Notes: generated by a model from the sequence alone, not told the origin. Counted from the first letter of the stretch, positions 10,009 through 20,935 are shown. The stretch is 64,000 bases of DNA from Cydia pomonella (GCF_033807575.1 NW_026907788.1:186001-250000), one strand, 5' to 3'. Numbers and translations are program-made.

Positions 10009-10290
10009 CACCAATCACAGACAAAATGACGGAAAATCGCCTTAGATGGTACGGCCATATCATGAGACGTGATGAAGACCATGTAGTGAAAATCGCATTA
10101 AGCTTGCCAGAACAAAAGAGAGGGAGAGGCCGCCCGCCATCGACCTGGTGGTCAAGCATCGAAAGAGACCTTAAGAAAGCCCAATTGCCAAAACCGACAA
10201 CCCAGGACAGATCAACCTGGCGCCGTAGAGTGAGGAGACCCGACCCCGATAACGGGACCAGGGACGGAAGAAGAAGAAGAAGAAGAAGAA
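10009..10290 (+). mobile_element. RTE-like LINE, 5'-truncated, (GAA)n tail
   Basis: The insert carries a C-terminal frame with RLRWYGHIMRRDEDH and a basic GRGRPPSTWW segment, common to RTE-type LINE ORFs. It ends in a (GAA)n run. A 19-bp target duplication, AGTGTTATTAATACTACTT, flanks it (9990-10008 and 10290-10308). The frame runs on past the insertion into flanking DNA, so that continuation is meaningless. Confidence 0.85.
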
Positions 10291-10365
10291 GTGTTATTAA
10301 TACTACTTATTACGCTTATCTAAAATGTGTAACATTGTAACTCTGAAGAAAATGAACAAAACTTG

Positions 10366-10636
10366 CGGCCCGACTTGAAGAATGCAATACGATAACGATA
10401 AGTTCTGGTTTAGATAAGTTCTTATTTAGATATCGTTTTTATCTCGTATAATTGAGAGAAGCAGCTCGATTCGGATAACCAATGTCACTTTGACGCTAGA
10501 ATTATCGTAGATAGATATTATTGGGATCACAGCGGAATCAAAATAAACGTCAATTTTGAAATGTCGTTTAGTAGTCGATTTTTTAAAATCTTTTCAAGAA
10601 CTTAAACGTGTCTTAATCATTCTTCGAATCTGGCCG
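10366..10636. mobile_element. MITE M, copy 2
   Basis: Its ends are CGGCCCGACTTGAAGAATG and CATTCTTCGAATCTGGCCG, flanked by TTG on both sides (10363-10365 and 10637-10639). The interior is collinear with 3639-3898. Confidence 0.8.
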
Positions 10637-10698
10637 TTGGTCGGGTAATAATCCCCTTTCAATAGGGAATATTATTAATACGCGAAACTGAGGGTCTG

Positions 10699-10820
10699 AG
10701 GGTCTACCGCGGAACAAGAAATTCTAAATTTCGTAATCTAACCTCTCTATCACTCTTGCATATTCGACCGATGAAGAGGCAGATAACTATATTTTGTTTT
10801 CGCGTTTCCCGGTAGGCCCT
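10699..10820. mobile_element. Short MITE with AGGGTCTACCGCGG ends
   Basis: AGGGTCTACCGCGGAA at the left pairs with TTTCCCGGTAGGCCCT at the right. The termini resemble MITE N but the interior differs. A possible right-end relative lies at 54745-54800. Confidence 0.5.
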
Positions 10821-11164
10821 TTGTAAACAAACCGCCGTGATGCATCAATGTCATACTTTATTATATATGTAGAAACTTGACAAAAAAAAGTCTAAGGCAC
10901 AGTATGTATAAGTTATTTACTCTATGGTTTACGAAAGGTGCTAGTGCTGCACTCTGGCGGCAGAACATTGCAGTAATACTCCCTTTTCCTTGTTACAATT
11001 TCGCTGCCACCAAAAGTAGTATACATCGTTTTACACGAATCTCAGCATTCTTTGCACTTCTATTGCATTGAAATTTATAGCCAATGTTACTCCAATGCAA
11101 GACCGCTCAGGGGCCAATTCTGTTTCACCATCATAAAAATTTCTTTTTCATCCTATGTTCTTTA

Positions 11165-11375
11165 TCTTTAGATATTTAAATAAAAGTAAACAAACAATTT
11201 TTAATTTTTGGGTAGTTATAACATTTATTGGTTAACCGACCAAATACAAAACCGCCTGGATATGTCACTGAATGACCTGATTTTAACCTACATAATTTGA
11301 TCATGTAATATTTTCATCTACCCTCAACTGGCTTATGGAGCCATTTGAAGGTAGATTTTTATTTTTACAAGCTTT
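11165..11375 (+). repeat. Relative of the 54500-54742 MITE
   Basis: TCTTTAGATATTTAAATAAA, ACCAAATACAAAACCGCCTG and TCAACTGGCTTATGGAGCC are shared in order with 54500-54742, where both ends form a 25-bp inverted repeat. Here the ends are eroded. Confidence 0.65.
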
Positions 11376-11498
11376 AATTTAGTTTCACCTGTCCCATTTT
11401 CTGCGTGTAATCAAATCTTGCAAATTGAATTTGACCCACTTCCCGGTTTCCTACGAAGCTGAAAATTTGCATACATATGTAAGTCGGGAGACAATGCA

Positions 11499-11700
11499 AT
11501 ATTATGGTACCATCGAGATGATCTGATAATGGAGACAGGAGGTGGTCATAGGAACTCTGTGATAAAACAACGTAACCTAATTGTGTTTGGGGTTTTTAGA
11601 ATTGTCTCGATGAGTATTAATTAGTTGCTCGTGGAAAGAAAAGTACAGTCAGCGGTAAAAGCTTGTACCAAAAATGAAATTTTTGCCAAAAACTTATTTA
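11499..11700 (+). repeat. Repeat G, copy 1
   Basis: TGGAGACAGGAGGTGGTCAT, GTGGAAAGAAAAGTACAGTC and TTTTTGCCAAAAACTTATT occur in the same order, inverted, at 39833-40010. A short piece also lies near 9105-9160. Confidence 0.6.
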
Positions 11701-12354
11701 ATTATTATAAAAATTAGGAGCAAAAAACAGTTTTCATGCAAATTTTTAAATGCTCCTAACTCTTATAATAATTTAAAAATCGAAAGAATCAAACATATGG
11801 GCATAGTTGTGATTGTAATATAACAAATTGTATCAAAATATGTATAATAATGTTTATATCCAGAGAGGAGAATGAGGACTACGTTTGCATGCAAAGGCGG
11901 TTTCACGCCAGTCCTCAGCTTTCGTCTCAAGGAATAAGAAGAGGTATGACCAAGTCAATTGGTCGTGTTTTCGTAGCACTTTATATCGGGTCGACTCGTA
12001 TAAACGTACTTAGCATTTAGTCTTGAAGTTTCGAGCTAGCCAAGTACTTGCATAGTAACTTGATATCGTTTTTGAAATTCGGTCGATAGAATTTCGTTCT
12101 GGAATATCAGAATTTAGTCACCCTTTGAAAGGGAATTATTTGCAATCCGCTTACTTATTTCTATTGAATATTTATAAAAACGATCTGCTTAGTTAGACAG
12201 ACTAAGTATCAAATCGAAATATCTATCTATTAAATAGTCATATTGGAAAGTAAGTAATACGTAGAAAGTAATAACTCATTTTATAGGAAATTAAAGAAAT
12301 GGCTAATCAATAATGCACTTTATGACATCCGTGAATTCTGTGACATTTAATTTG
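11701..12354. other. Unassigned AT-rich sequence
   Basis: A snapback around 11705-11775 (AATTATTATAAAAATTAGGAG against its inverse CTCCTAACTCTTATAATAAT) may be a small MITE. Nothing coding is supported. Confidence 0.35.
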
Positions 12355-12464
12355 AATTTAATACAATACAATACGATACAAATACACTTTATTGCACCCC
12401 TCAATACAGAAACAATACAAAGAATAAAGCACATTAAGAAGAGGTAAACAACAGGCAGTCTTAA
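12355..12464 (-). mobile_element. LINE 3' tail
   Basis: On the minus strand it ends in a TGCAATAAAGTGTATTTG polyadenylation-like stretch followed by (GTATT)n. This is a typical lepidopteran LINE terminus; no coding part is left. Confidence 0.5.
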
Positions 12465-12492
12465 TTTCTCTCTCTCTCTCTCTCTCTCTTCT
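12465..12492. repeat. (CT)n microsatellite
   Basis: About eleven CT units directly after the LINE tail. Confidence 0.8.
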
Positions 12493-12724
12493 CTCCAAAC
12501 AACCTTTAGGTATGCTTTAGGTATTTCATTTAATTTATTTTTAAATGCGTTGTTATTATTTTTGTTAATAATCGGACATTGTATGATTTAAATGTATTTT
12601 CGTAATTATTTATGATCGAAAATATATATATATATATATGATAAGCTTATCTTTAAAATGTTTTGACGTGTATCTTTGCATATGGGTCCACGAGACTCGA
12701 ACGTCAGTTACCAATTCTTTCGTG

Positions 12725-12790
12725 TGTTCTTACATTAATTAAGCAAATTTAAGTGTCTACAATACTTTTTCCTTAATTAATGTAAGAACA
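12725..12790. repeat. Perfect 19-bp inverted repeat
   Basis: TGTTCTTACATTAATTAAG at 12725-12743 is exactly inverted at 12772-12790, with a 28-base loop. Nothing else identifies it. Confidence 0.7.
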
Positions 12791-13117
12791 GATTCCTTTA
12801 TCAAAGTATTACTTAATGCTACTAATAATCTTTAGGTACCTATCTATACTTCATTTACCTCAGAGGTACGCAACGTTACACCGTTAATACATTACCCAAT
12901 AGGCATTTTCATTTAACTAATTTATGTAAGTACTAATATCTTAAAGCCCATTTAATGAATGTGTAATTTGAGAGCGGCCCCAGACTATTCACATTTCAAA
13001 GGCTTTTCCAAGTAACTCAAGAATACGTAATAGATGAACTTTACCTTTACCCTTTAACGCAAAATGAGTTCGGTTTCCCTCTATTAGGTTTCTTTAGTAG
13101 ACTTGGTAAGCTCGTAT

Positions 13118-13193
13118 TCACTGCCAGGGGGCGTGGCCTAGAAACAAATTTGTATGTCGCTGAACGCATATATGCGTTGGTGGCAGTGAATGT
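13118..13193. repeat. Short foldback element
   Basis: ATTCACTGCCAGGGGGCG pairs loosely with GTTGGTGGCAGTGAAT. It is probably a very short MITE. Confidence 0.4.
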
Positions 13194-13560
13194 GTTCAGT
13201 CTTAATTTGAAGAACTCCAGTCGTTATTACGCAACTTTGCGCCTAAGAAACTTCCGAGTCTATTAAATCCCGAGTAGAGTCGTTTATTAAGGGTTAAGTG
13301 CAACTTAAAATGACTGGTTCGAGTCTTCGAATAAAGACTTCGTCAACGACAAAGACTTCGTTTTATAGGTTTTATCTACAAACACAAAGGAAAACTGTAT
13401 TTTTTTTTTAATTTGTGCATAACAAATGAATTTAATCTGGAGACAATGCATTTTAGAAAAAAAAATTACCTACATAATTCGAGAGTTCTATTTAAAGGGC
13501 TCAAGTCTTTAAAGACTTAGCTCTCGATAAGGATAACTTACTTAGGTAAGTTTCGACTTA

Positions 13561-13873
13561 CGGCCCGATTCAGATTTCAGATTTCAGATTTTTATTTATA
13601 AACATACAATACAGTTTGCATGTCAATTGAAATCGATTCGAAGAATGAGATACGATAACGATAAGTTCTCATTTAGATATCGTTTGTATGTCGTATAATT
13701 GACAAAAGCAGCTCGATTGGGGCAACCAACGTCACTTTGACGTTAGAAATATCGTAGATAGATCTTATTGGGATCACAGCGGAATCGAAATAAACGTCAA
13801 TTTTGACATGTCGTTTAGTTATCGATCTTTTAAAGATCTTAAACGTGGCTTAATCATTCTTCGAATCGGGCCG
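13561..13873. mobile_element. MITE M, copy 3, with an internal insertion
   Basis: CGGCCCG ends flanked by TTA on both sides (13558-13560 and 13874-13876). The interior is collinear with the other copies except for 63 extra bases near the left end. Confidence 0.8.
13571..13633 (-). mobile_element. Short LINE tail inserted in MITE M
   Basis: The insert, read on the minus strand, ends in a repeated TCTGAAA tail after AATAAAAA. It is flanked by CGATT at 13566-13570 and 13634-13638, absent as a pair in the other two MITE M copies. This looks like a very short, 5'-truncated retroposition. Confidence 0.65.
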
Positions 13874-14133
13874 TTAATGACTAGAGTCTGAAAAACTGAG
13901 TTGAGTCTTAAAGGATAGGACTCAAAGGACCTCTTAACCAACACTATACATAAGTACCTTAATAGGTAAAATTTTTCTTCAAGTGTCACCTTCTATTGGC
14001 ATCTTTCTTAATGTATTCTATTTTCACTAAATTTTGCACTTACCTAAATACTTGTTACAAAATGAAGGCTACATAGGCTGACATTTTTAGCAACGTAAAC
14101 TAGTACCAGCACTACCAGCCACACATACGATCA

Positions 14134-14241
14134 GAGGGCCTACCGTGATCCACGTTCGATGTTGCCTCCCTGTCTCACTTACATACGAATTTACAAGTGC
14201 GACAAAAAAGGCAACACGTCAAACGTGGTTCACGGTAGGCC
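14134..14241. mobile_element. MITE N, copy 3 (intact)
   Basis: A 108-bp foldback from AGAGGGCCTACCG to CGGTAGGCC, with TTGCCTCCCTGTCTCAC and its inverse around a CGAATTTACAAG centre. Confidence 0.75.
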
Positions 14242-14434
14242 AACAAATGTGACGTTCCACAGTTACAGATACCATATGGCAGTCGGTGCTTACGTCGCGT
14301 AGTACCGCATTAGTATTGGAGAGACGTTAATAATAGCCTAAACGTCAACCACCATATTATCTTTACCCATGAAATGTCACAAATACTGGCAAACTTCGTA
14401 CACCATATACCTAAAAAGCTACCACTACTAACAA

Positions 14435-14747
14435 GTAAGCGGTGGTAGCCGAGTGGATATGACGTCCGACATTCAATCCGGAGGTCGCGGGTTCAAATCC
14501 TGGCTCGTACCAATGAGTTTTTCGGAACTTATGTACGAAATGTCATTTGATACTATACCACTAGCTTTTCGGTGAAGGAAAACATCGCGAGGAAACCTGC
14601 ACACATCTGCGAAGAAATTCAAAAAGGTGTATGTGAAGTCCCCAATCCGCATTGGGCTAGCGTGGGGACTATAGCCCCAGCCCTCTCGCATGAGAGGAGG
14701 CCTGTGCCCAGCAGTGGGACGTATATAGGCTGAATTATTATTATTAT
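14435..14747 (+). mobile_element. SINE-B, full length, tRNA-derived
   Basis: The head has a box A-like GGTAGCCGAGTGG and a box B GGTTCAAATCC. The body includes TTTTCGGTGAAGGAAAAC and GCCCAGCAGTGGGACG, and the tail is (ATT)n. A 9-bp target duplication, TACTAACAA, flanks it (14426-14434 and 14748-14756). Confidence 0.85.
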
Positions 14748-15074
14748 TACTAACAACCGTGGCTGCAAGGGTTAATATATTTAATTAATAATTCTATACG
14801 CTTGATATCGCTTTCTTGACTAATTGTAAGTTATTTTGAGCCCAAGCCGTAACGAGATATTGATATTGCTTTAATAAAGTCAGGTCTCGAGGATAGTGCT
14901 CAGCCGTATTCGGAAACTAAAATAATGTAACAACATACACTTTACGCCTTATTTTTTAAACGCTTTCTATCGGCCTTTTGAACTGACCATGACAGCCAAA
15001 TTGAATACTGGTCAATACTACCCCCAAGCAACTATATAGAATATATCTATAGCGAAGCACCTTGGTTCTAAAAA

Positions 15075-15138
15075 TATCTGAACATCCTCTAAGAACAAAT
15101 TAAATTACTTTAATTTGTTCTTAGAGGACGTTCAGATA
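15075..15138. repeat. 30-bp hairpin, one mismatch
   Basis: The arms at 15075-15104 and 15109-15138 are inverted copies with 29 of 30 positions paired and a 4-base loop. They begin TATCTGAACATCCTC. It could be a minimal MITE or a template-switch product. Confidence 0.75.
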
Positions 15139-15370
15139 AGAATAAGAGACGAGAAGAAACTCGTACAATAATTAAAAGTATTGTACGAATATGCAACGTT
15201 ATATAAGTAGGTCAAAAATGTTCCTGACCTTTCCTTTACACGTAACCCACGTCACTCGCCTTTTTTGACCCTTCTTATACAACGGTTGCATAAAATACTT
15301 TTAATATTTACTGATAAAACTGGGTATGTCACCTGAAAAATGCTCCTTTTTTAATAATTACCTACAACAC

Positions 15371-15479
15371 CGCATCCGCATTGGGCTAGCGTGGGGACTA
15401 TAGCCCGAGCCCTCTCGCACATGAGAGGAGGCCTGTGCCCAGCAGTGGAACGTATATAGGCTAAATTATTATTATTATT
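15371..15479 (+). mobile_element. SINE-B, 5'-truncated
   Basis: Only the last ~109 bp of SINE-B is present (from GCATTGGGCTAGCGTGGGG). It is flanked by a 14-bp target duplication, ATTACCTACAACAC (15357-15370 and 15480-15493). The truncation points to LINE-type retroposition. Confidence 0.85.
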
Positions 15480-15493
15480 ATTACCTACAACAC

Positions 15494-15967
15494 ATTTTCG
15501 ATATCATTTTGTTACATTACATTCAAGAATACGGCCTATATAGGCACGGTAGATGGGTAATTCAATTTATCCTTACAGTTTATGTTTACACGAGAGTCGC
15601 GGCAATTTAGCTAGATGTCACACGCCTAAGTCACAGGCTCATAAACTTGGATTACTGCGGAGTTAGGATAGGCATTTCAAGGATGCCTATACTGGAAATT
15701 TTCTGAGGTAATTTTTTTAACCTTAATCTGTTAAGGTGACCCACGGTAGAACAATCTGGGTCAAGGCGCCCGACACTTCAGTTATCTATAGAAAGTGTAT
15801 CGTGTAGGGTATAGTATAGACGTCTCGAGGGCTTACGTCATGGTGACACTGACAGTTACGGTCAGTCAATGTTAGATAGACCGGCGAGCAGGGCGGTCGT
15901 ACAGTCACGTCTGAAAACATCGACACGATCGAAGTGCCAAAAATATGTATACACGACTTTATGGCCT
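15494..15967. other. Unassigned sequence
   Basis: The segment 15910-15965 (CACGTCTGAAAACATCGACA) recurs inverted at 17695-17745. No gene is seen. Confidence 0.35.
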
Positions 15968-16660
15968 ATACACCGTGTTTTTTATTTCCGTTAATTTCTA
16001 AGGTGCATTTCTGAGCTTAAATTAAGTAACTTTGTCAAACACACCCGTATTCTAATTAACTCCATTTCGGAGATAATCAATAATTTATTTTTATCTTATA
16101 AGGCCCTTACGAGGGTATACACTTGACAAATGGGAGGAGTATGCTTCTCTGCGGCCAGAATGGCGTTGTCGTGTCAAAACGAGCGTAAAGAACTTTGAAA
16201 ACGCTCGTCTCATTGACCTTGACGCGAAACGTCAAATACGTAAATCCCGGCCGAAACCTTCCTATAACTACACCTATAATATACTTGGCCAACTCTACTG
16301 CCCCACCTGCGATAGAGTTTTTAAAAGTAAGTTCGGCTTTGCAAGCCATATTAGAGCTCACGCTCGTAATTAGCTAGGGTCGCCGTTGCCGATCACGGCA
16401 TGGATAGCTATATATATATATATATATATATACACTTGCCTTAGGGCCTGTTTACATATTGATTAGTGTTTAGTACGAGTGTCTACATTTGCTACTAAAC
16501 ATAAACGTAAGTACCTTCCGGACGATTGGTGTTCAAAATGACATTGGTATGTAACAGTTTTCAATTGTTTGGTTGAATTAAATGTTATGCCCGTGTTACA
16601 ACAACGCTATACGCAACATTTAATTACTTTTTACAAAAATAAAAAGACTTATAAAAAATA
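15968..16660 (+). repeat. Repeat A, copy 1 (interrupted)
   Basis: Starts ACACCGTGTTTTTTATTTCC, then CTGAGCTTAAATTAAGTAAC. After an insertion come CCTTAGGGCCTGTTTACATA and ATGCCCGTGTTACAACAACG. The same blocks in order occur at 26740-27172 (minus) and 55812-56590. I do not recognise the class. Confidence 0.65.
16126..16428 (+). mobile_element. LINE C-terminus with C2H2 knuckle, inserted in repeat A
   Basis: One frame reads DKWEEYASLRPEWRCRVK through an arginine/lysine segment to LYCPTCDRVFKSKFGFASH and a stop at ~16372. A C2H2-type finger at the extreme C-terminus is known from several LINE ORFs. It ends in a (TA)n tail. A 10-bp duplication, TATACACTTG (16116-16125 and 16429-16438), shows the exact insertion. 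Confidence 0.8.
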
Positions 16661-16689
16661 TTTTTTTTAAATTAGCTATGCCATTTAGT

Positions 16690-17312
16690 TTCCTTAAACA
16701 TACTTACCCATACTCCGATTTCCGGTACCTTGGGTCATTGATCCAAAGTGACGGCAACATCGACCGTGACGTGAAAAATAGAATAAATGCGGGATGGATG
16801 AAATGGCGACAGGTCTCTGGAACAACTTGCGATCCACGAATGCCCCTTAAACTTAAGGGGAAAATCTACAGGACGATCGTGAGACCTGTTGTAATGTATG
16901 GATCAGAATGCTGGGCGACGAAAGTGACGGATGAAAGAAGAGTGCACGCAGCGGAAATGAGAATGTTGAGATGGATGTGTGGAGTGACGAGAAAGGATCG
17001 AATTAAGAATGAGTATATAAGGGGAAGTTTGAAAGTAGCACCGGTAGCGGAGAAGATAAGGAGTGGTAGGTTAGCGTGGTATGGGCATTTAATGGGGAGG
17101 GATGAATGCCATATAGGAAAAAGAATGTTAGGAATGAATGTTGATGGACGGAGAGCGGATGGTAGACCCAAAAAACGATGGATGGATTGTGTGAAAGAGG
17201 ATATGAGAAAGAAAGGAGTGAGTGATGAGGTGACGAAAGATAGAGGAGAATGGAAGAGAAGAACATGTTGTGCCGACCCCACATAACGTGGGATAAGGGC
17301 AGGAGGAAGAAG
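16690..17312 (+). mobile_element. RTE-like LINE C-terminal ORF fragment
   Basis: A continuous frame to 17286 contains YLGSLIQSDGNIDRDVKNR, MYGSECWATK, GRLAWYGHLMGRDE and a CCADPT end. This is the conserved region after the reverse transcriptase core in RTE-type LINE ORFs. It is followed by a short 3' UTR with GGAGGAAGAAGA. The RT domain itself is missing (5' truncation). The first ~12 residues after the ATG at 16678 do not look like LINE. No target duplication was found. Confidence 0.8.
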
Positions 17313-18024
17313 ACCCCGGAGATAACGGAATTCAATAAAAACACGGTATATATTATTAGGGTAGCGTATTGTAAACCAATGGATTGATTTAACACTCAGG
17401 TTATGAATTTTGGACGTGAAATCACACAACAGACTTGACAAAAACTATTTATTTAATATGACATCTCACTTAAACAATTGTACAACCGTCACTTGCGACT
17501 GCCGAGAAACGAATGCCGGGTTCAAACTTTCAACGTAGAAAACGTCATAGTCTTACTTGTCTGTGATTGGCCGTCTCGACAAACTGTCAATACCGGCCAA
17601 TCACGGATAGTCAATACAACGACTCTTTAGTAATATTATTTTGAGTAAAATACTGACAACTGAATATAGATACGTATAAAATTATAACAGTATACATATT
17701 TTTCGCACTTGGTCCGTATCGATATTTTCAGACGTGACCGTACCGCGTGATGTTTGTATTGGTGAACCGTTGGAAATACATTATATCGTATGATTTACTG
17801 AGGTAAACACAGTACTTTACAGAAAGCATCACGTGATCACCTGTCATAGAAAACGAAGTTTCAGGAGGATAGGTCAGCTACCAAATCCCGCGCTGCATAA
17901 AAGAAATAATTCCTTGTATTAATTTAACAAGTTAAGATCAAATTCGCTTAAATTTCGGAGCGACGTACGAATCGAATGCAGTGTGCCATTCACCTTCCTT
18001 GTACTATAAAAAGACCTCGTTAAG
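17313..18024. other. Unassigned sequence
   Basis: It contains the inverted partner (17695-17745) of a short repeat at 15910-15965. No supported gene. Confidence 0.35.
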
Positions 18025-18229
18025 ATATTGTCTATTGGCGTTGAAACTCTAGGTCCATGGGGTCCCAGCGCGCACAAGTTTTTTGGAGAAATCGCGAAAC
18101 GTCTGGTTGACGTAACTGTGACCGAAGAGCTGGCGGCTTCCTCGCACAACGTATCAGTATTGCGATACAACGAGGAAATGCCGCCAGCATCCTTGGTACA
18201 ATGCCTCAAGGGCCTATTTTAGATATAAG
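18025..18229 (+). pseudogene. R2-like retrotransposon ORF, C-terminal fragment
   Basis: The frame GVETLGPWGPSAHKFFGEIA followed by KRLVDVT matches residues ~902-927 of the intact ORF at 30141-33050. One frame over, it continues DRRAGGFLAQRISIAIQRGN and ILGTMPQ, matching residues ~930-959. A single-base deletion near 18118 therefore breaks the frame. Only the last ~65 codons and a short AT-rich 3' UTR with AATAAA are present. Confidence 0.85.
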
Positions 18230-18479
18230 CTAGTTATAGTAATCATTTGTATATATCCATTATGTATATTGTTATTGTCAATAAATATATGGGTTTATAT
18301 ATATAAATTAAGAACCTTAATTTAAGAATTATAATTCCTCTCTTCTGATTTTTTATTTTTATTTATTTCTTGTGTTTGTTCTTTATGTTCATTAAAAGAT
18401 TAGTAAGTATTCGAATTCTATGTTTTTGTTACAAATGCTGTGTATATTTATTGTGTTAAGTATATTTTCTTGGATATTG

Positions 18480-18722
18480 GTAGCATCTAGTTTTTTTTTT
18501 TTAGTTCTAGTTCTAGGTTTAGTTCTAGTCTTATAATTAGTTTTAGTTTTACCAGGCTTCACTGAAAACCAGCGTCCCGTAGTGTGTCGTAAGACTAACT
18601 TCGGGACATCAAGCTGAGTGAAGACCTTTTAGCGCAATTTTCTATGTGAGTACAATTAAATATTAATGTAAATTTTGTAACTTTTTGTGCTAATAAATCT
18701 TATTCTTATTCTTATAAATAGA
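18480..18722 (+). mobile_element. LINE 3' UTR with (TTATTC)n tail
   Basis: It contains AGCGTCCCGTAGTGTGTCG and ends GTGCTAATAAATCTTATTC repeated. This is a poly-A-signal plus tandem-tail structure typical of lepidopteran LINEs. No coding part is visible. Confidence 0.5.
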
Positions 18723-18723
18723 A

Positions 18724-19555
18724 AATTTTGTCTCAATGTTTCATTGCATTTACCTTAAAACTTGTTTATAAATTATTTACAATGGTAAGTTCACCTTGTA
18801 TCATTTATTACTTGTAAGCAGTTGTGAGCTATCATGTAGCTAAATATAGTTATTTTTTATTTTTTATTAATCAAATCAGTTTCTATAGTATTTCATGCTT
18901 ACCCTTATTTTCTAGGTTGGTTGAAGTGATTCCGATGAACAGCCTGGTACCCAACCTGTGGTTCGAAGTTTTAATGCCGCTCTTAAATCTTTGAAAGTCT
19001 TAGCAATGATCCGCCATATTCGTATCAAAATTATCAAAATTAATTTTATTAATTATCTATATACATCTTAATAAATCTTTGCAACACACAAATTATAAGA
19101 ACCTATCCTTTGAACCCACTTTGTATGAAAAATAATGTAAGTAGTAATTTTTTTATATTGACTTTTGAACATTAATTAAGCTGACAGGACAATAAATTAC
19201 TGAACACTTCAGTGTATAAGGAGGTTTTAGGAAAAAGTGTACCATTTATATTTTTCGAGAAACTTCAAATTTTTGGGTCAAAAATTCTGAATTTGACTCA
19301 AAAGCAGGAGGACTAATTGAATATTGATTGACACAAAAAAGTGTCTGCAGTATTATATACATATTTTGGGTGTCCGTTTTCTGATAGTCTTTACAAAATA
19401 TATCTGAAAATATGTCAGTTTTGTGACATTTTGTTCATTTTTTTCCGGACGCTTAACATTTTTTCTTTTTAAATCGATAGTCCTCTTGATTCTGCGTAAA
19501 AATAACCTAAAAGGTGATGGTTTTTCTAAAAAAGTAAATAGTACAAAAAATAAGT
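18724..19555. other. Unassigned AT-rich sequence
   Basis: Nothing supported here. Confidence 0.3.
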
Positions 19556-19607
19556 AATAGTAATAGTAATAGTAATAGTATAGTAGTAGTAGTAGTAGTA
19601 GTAGTAC
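19556..19607. repeat. (TAATAG)n/(TAG)n microsatellite
   Basis: AATAGT units give way to a pure TAG trinucleotide run. The minus-strand poly-Tyr frame across it is an artefact of the repeat. Confidence 0.85.
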
Positions 19608-20178
19608 TTTTAAGCAAAAATGCCCATAATAATAAATAGTCATCGCACGAAACTAGTACGTGCGCTATTTTAGAAGTTGATTTTGTTTGTAAAATGAAAG
19701 CTTAGAAATTAAAATAGGACTATGCTCCCTAGATTTACCTAATCTTTTATAAATTTAATCTGTGATCATATGTGTGACCTCGGATCCTTATTTTACTTTC
19801 ACCCCATAAAAAAGTTAGGTACCGCTGGCATTATGTGAAGAAACGTACGTGTGTTTACCCACGCGTACCCACTTGCCACTCGTCTAATGAAAATATTTCA
19901 TTAGCTACATTCTTCGTTAGATATGCACACTTTTGCACCTTAACCCTTTGTAATAAGGGCGAATAACGCATGGATATTTTTGACGAAGAAGTTATCTTTG
20001 TTCAACCGACCTGACGAGGTAATTTTCTTTGTTCCAGCTCAAGAGACCAATTCTGTTTTACGATTTGATAAGGTTTTGATCTTATTTTCGTAAGGCCTTG
20101 AGTAATGTTATTAGATATCTCACGCGTACTAAAAATTGCGAGCATAAAAAAAAACTCAACTATGAGAAGACTTGCCAT

Positions 20179-20307
20179 TGCCCGCGTAGCCAACATGCCA
20201 ATCGTTAACGCTAAGTAGTATAGCGTAATCATCTTTCTCTATCACTCTCACATATTAGTGACGTTTGCTACGGAGCGTTAACAATTGGTATGTTGGCTAC
20301 GCGGGCA
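20179..20307. mobile_element. 129-bp foldback MITE
   Basis: TGCCCGCGTAGCCAACATGC at the left is inverted at the right (GTTGGCTACGCGGGCA), and GTTAACGCT against AGCGTTAAC continues the arms. Confidence 0.75.
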
Positions 20308-20351
20308 GATTGCATTTAATCAGCGCCAATCAGCATGAGCCGTTAAAATTA

Positions 20352-20512
20352 TGGTCAAGGTCGTATTTAAATTCTGGTCAAGGTCGTATTTAAATTCTGG
20401 TCAAGGTCGTATTTAAATTCTGGTCAAGGTCGTATTTAAATTCTGGTCAAGGTCATATTTAAATTCTGGTCAAGGTCATATTTAAATTCTGGTCGAGGTT
20501 GTATTTAAATAA
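20352..20512. repeat. 23-bp tandem repeat, seven units
   Basis: Units starting TGGTCAAGGTCG lie at 20352, 20375, 20398, 20421, 20444, 20467 and 20490, each 23 bp. The last three have single changes (CATATT, GGTTGT). Confidence 0.9.
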
Positions 20513-20597
20513 GATGAATGCCATATCAATTTGGGGTGATAACGCTTCTCATAACAAATAAAAATACAAAATTAAAAAAACAAAAAAATTGTTTTTT

Positions 20598-20929
20598 GTA
20601 CCCTTCGAGCAACACCGGCTTCCGACACGTCGGAAGGGAGGAGCCTAAGCGATATCTTACCGAACAAATCATTCTGCCATTTCTTGCGGGGGGAAACGTG
20701 CACACAGTCGCACTTCTCACTCACTACATACAAAATCCAATCTGTAATGACGACACAAATACATAGAAAATGACACAAGTTAAAGACAAATCTTGCACAC
20801 CTCGATCTCTTTTTGTGTACGGACGAATCACAACATGCACCGCCATAGGTACAGTTGTACCTATCCTTCGGAAGAGGGGCAATAGTATAAATGCCGTCTC
20901 CCTTCCCGGTGTTGCTCGAAGTTTGTACC
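20598..20929. mobile_element. 332-bp MITE with TTCGAGCAACACCGG ends
   Basis: GTACCCTTCGAGCAACACCG at the left pairs with GGTGTTGCTCGAAGTTTGTA at the right. Short frames across it are on both strands and not conserved. Confidence 0.7.
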
Positions 20930-20935
20930 TGTAAA

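Noticed and set aside
16866..17441. 191- and 130-residue minus-strand frames at about 17 kb
   Set aside because: Antisense shadows of the RTE-like LINE frame on the plus strand.
19353..19643. 96-residue frame with a poly-Tyr run
   Set aside because: It is the translation of a TAG/TAATAG microsatellite.
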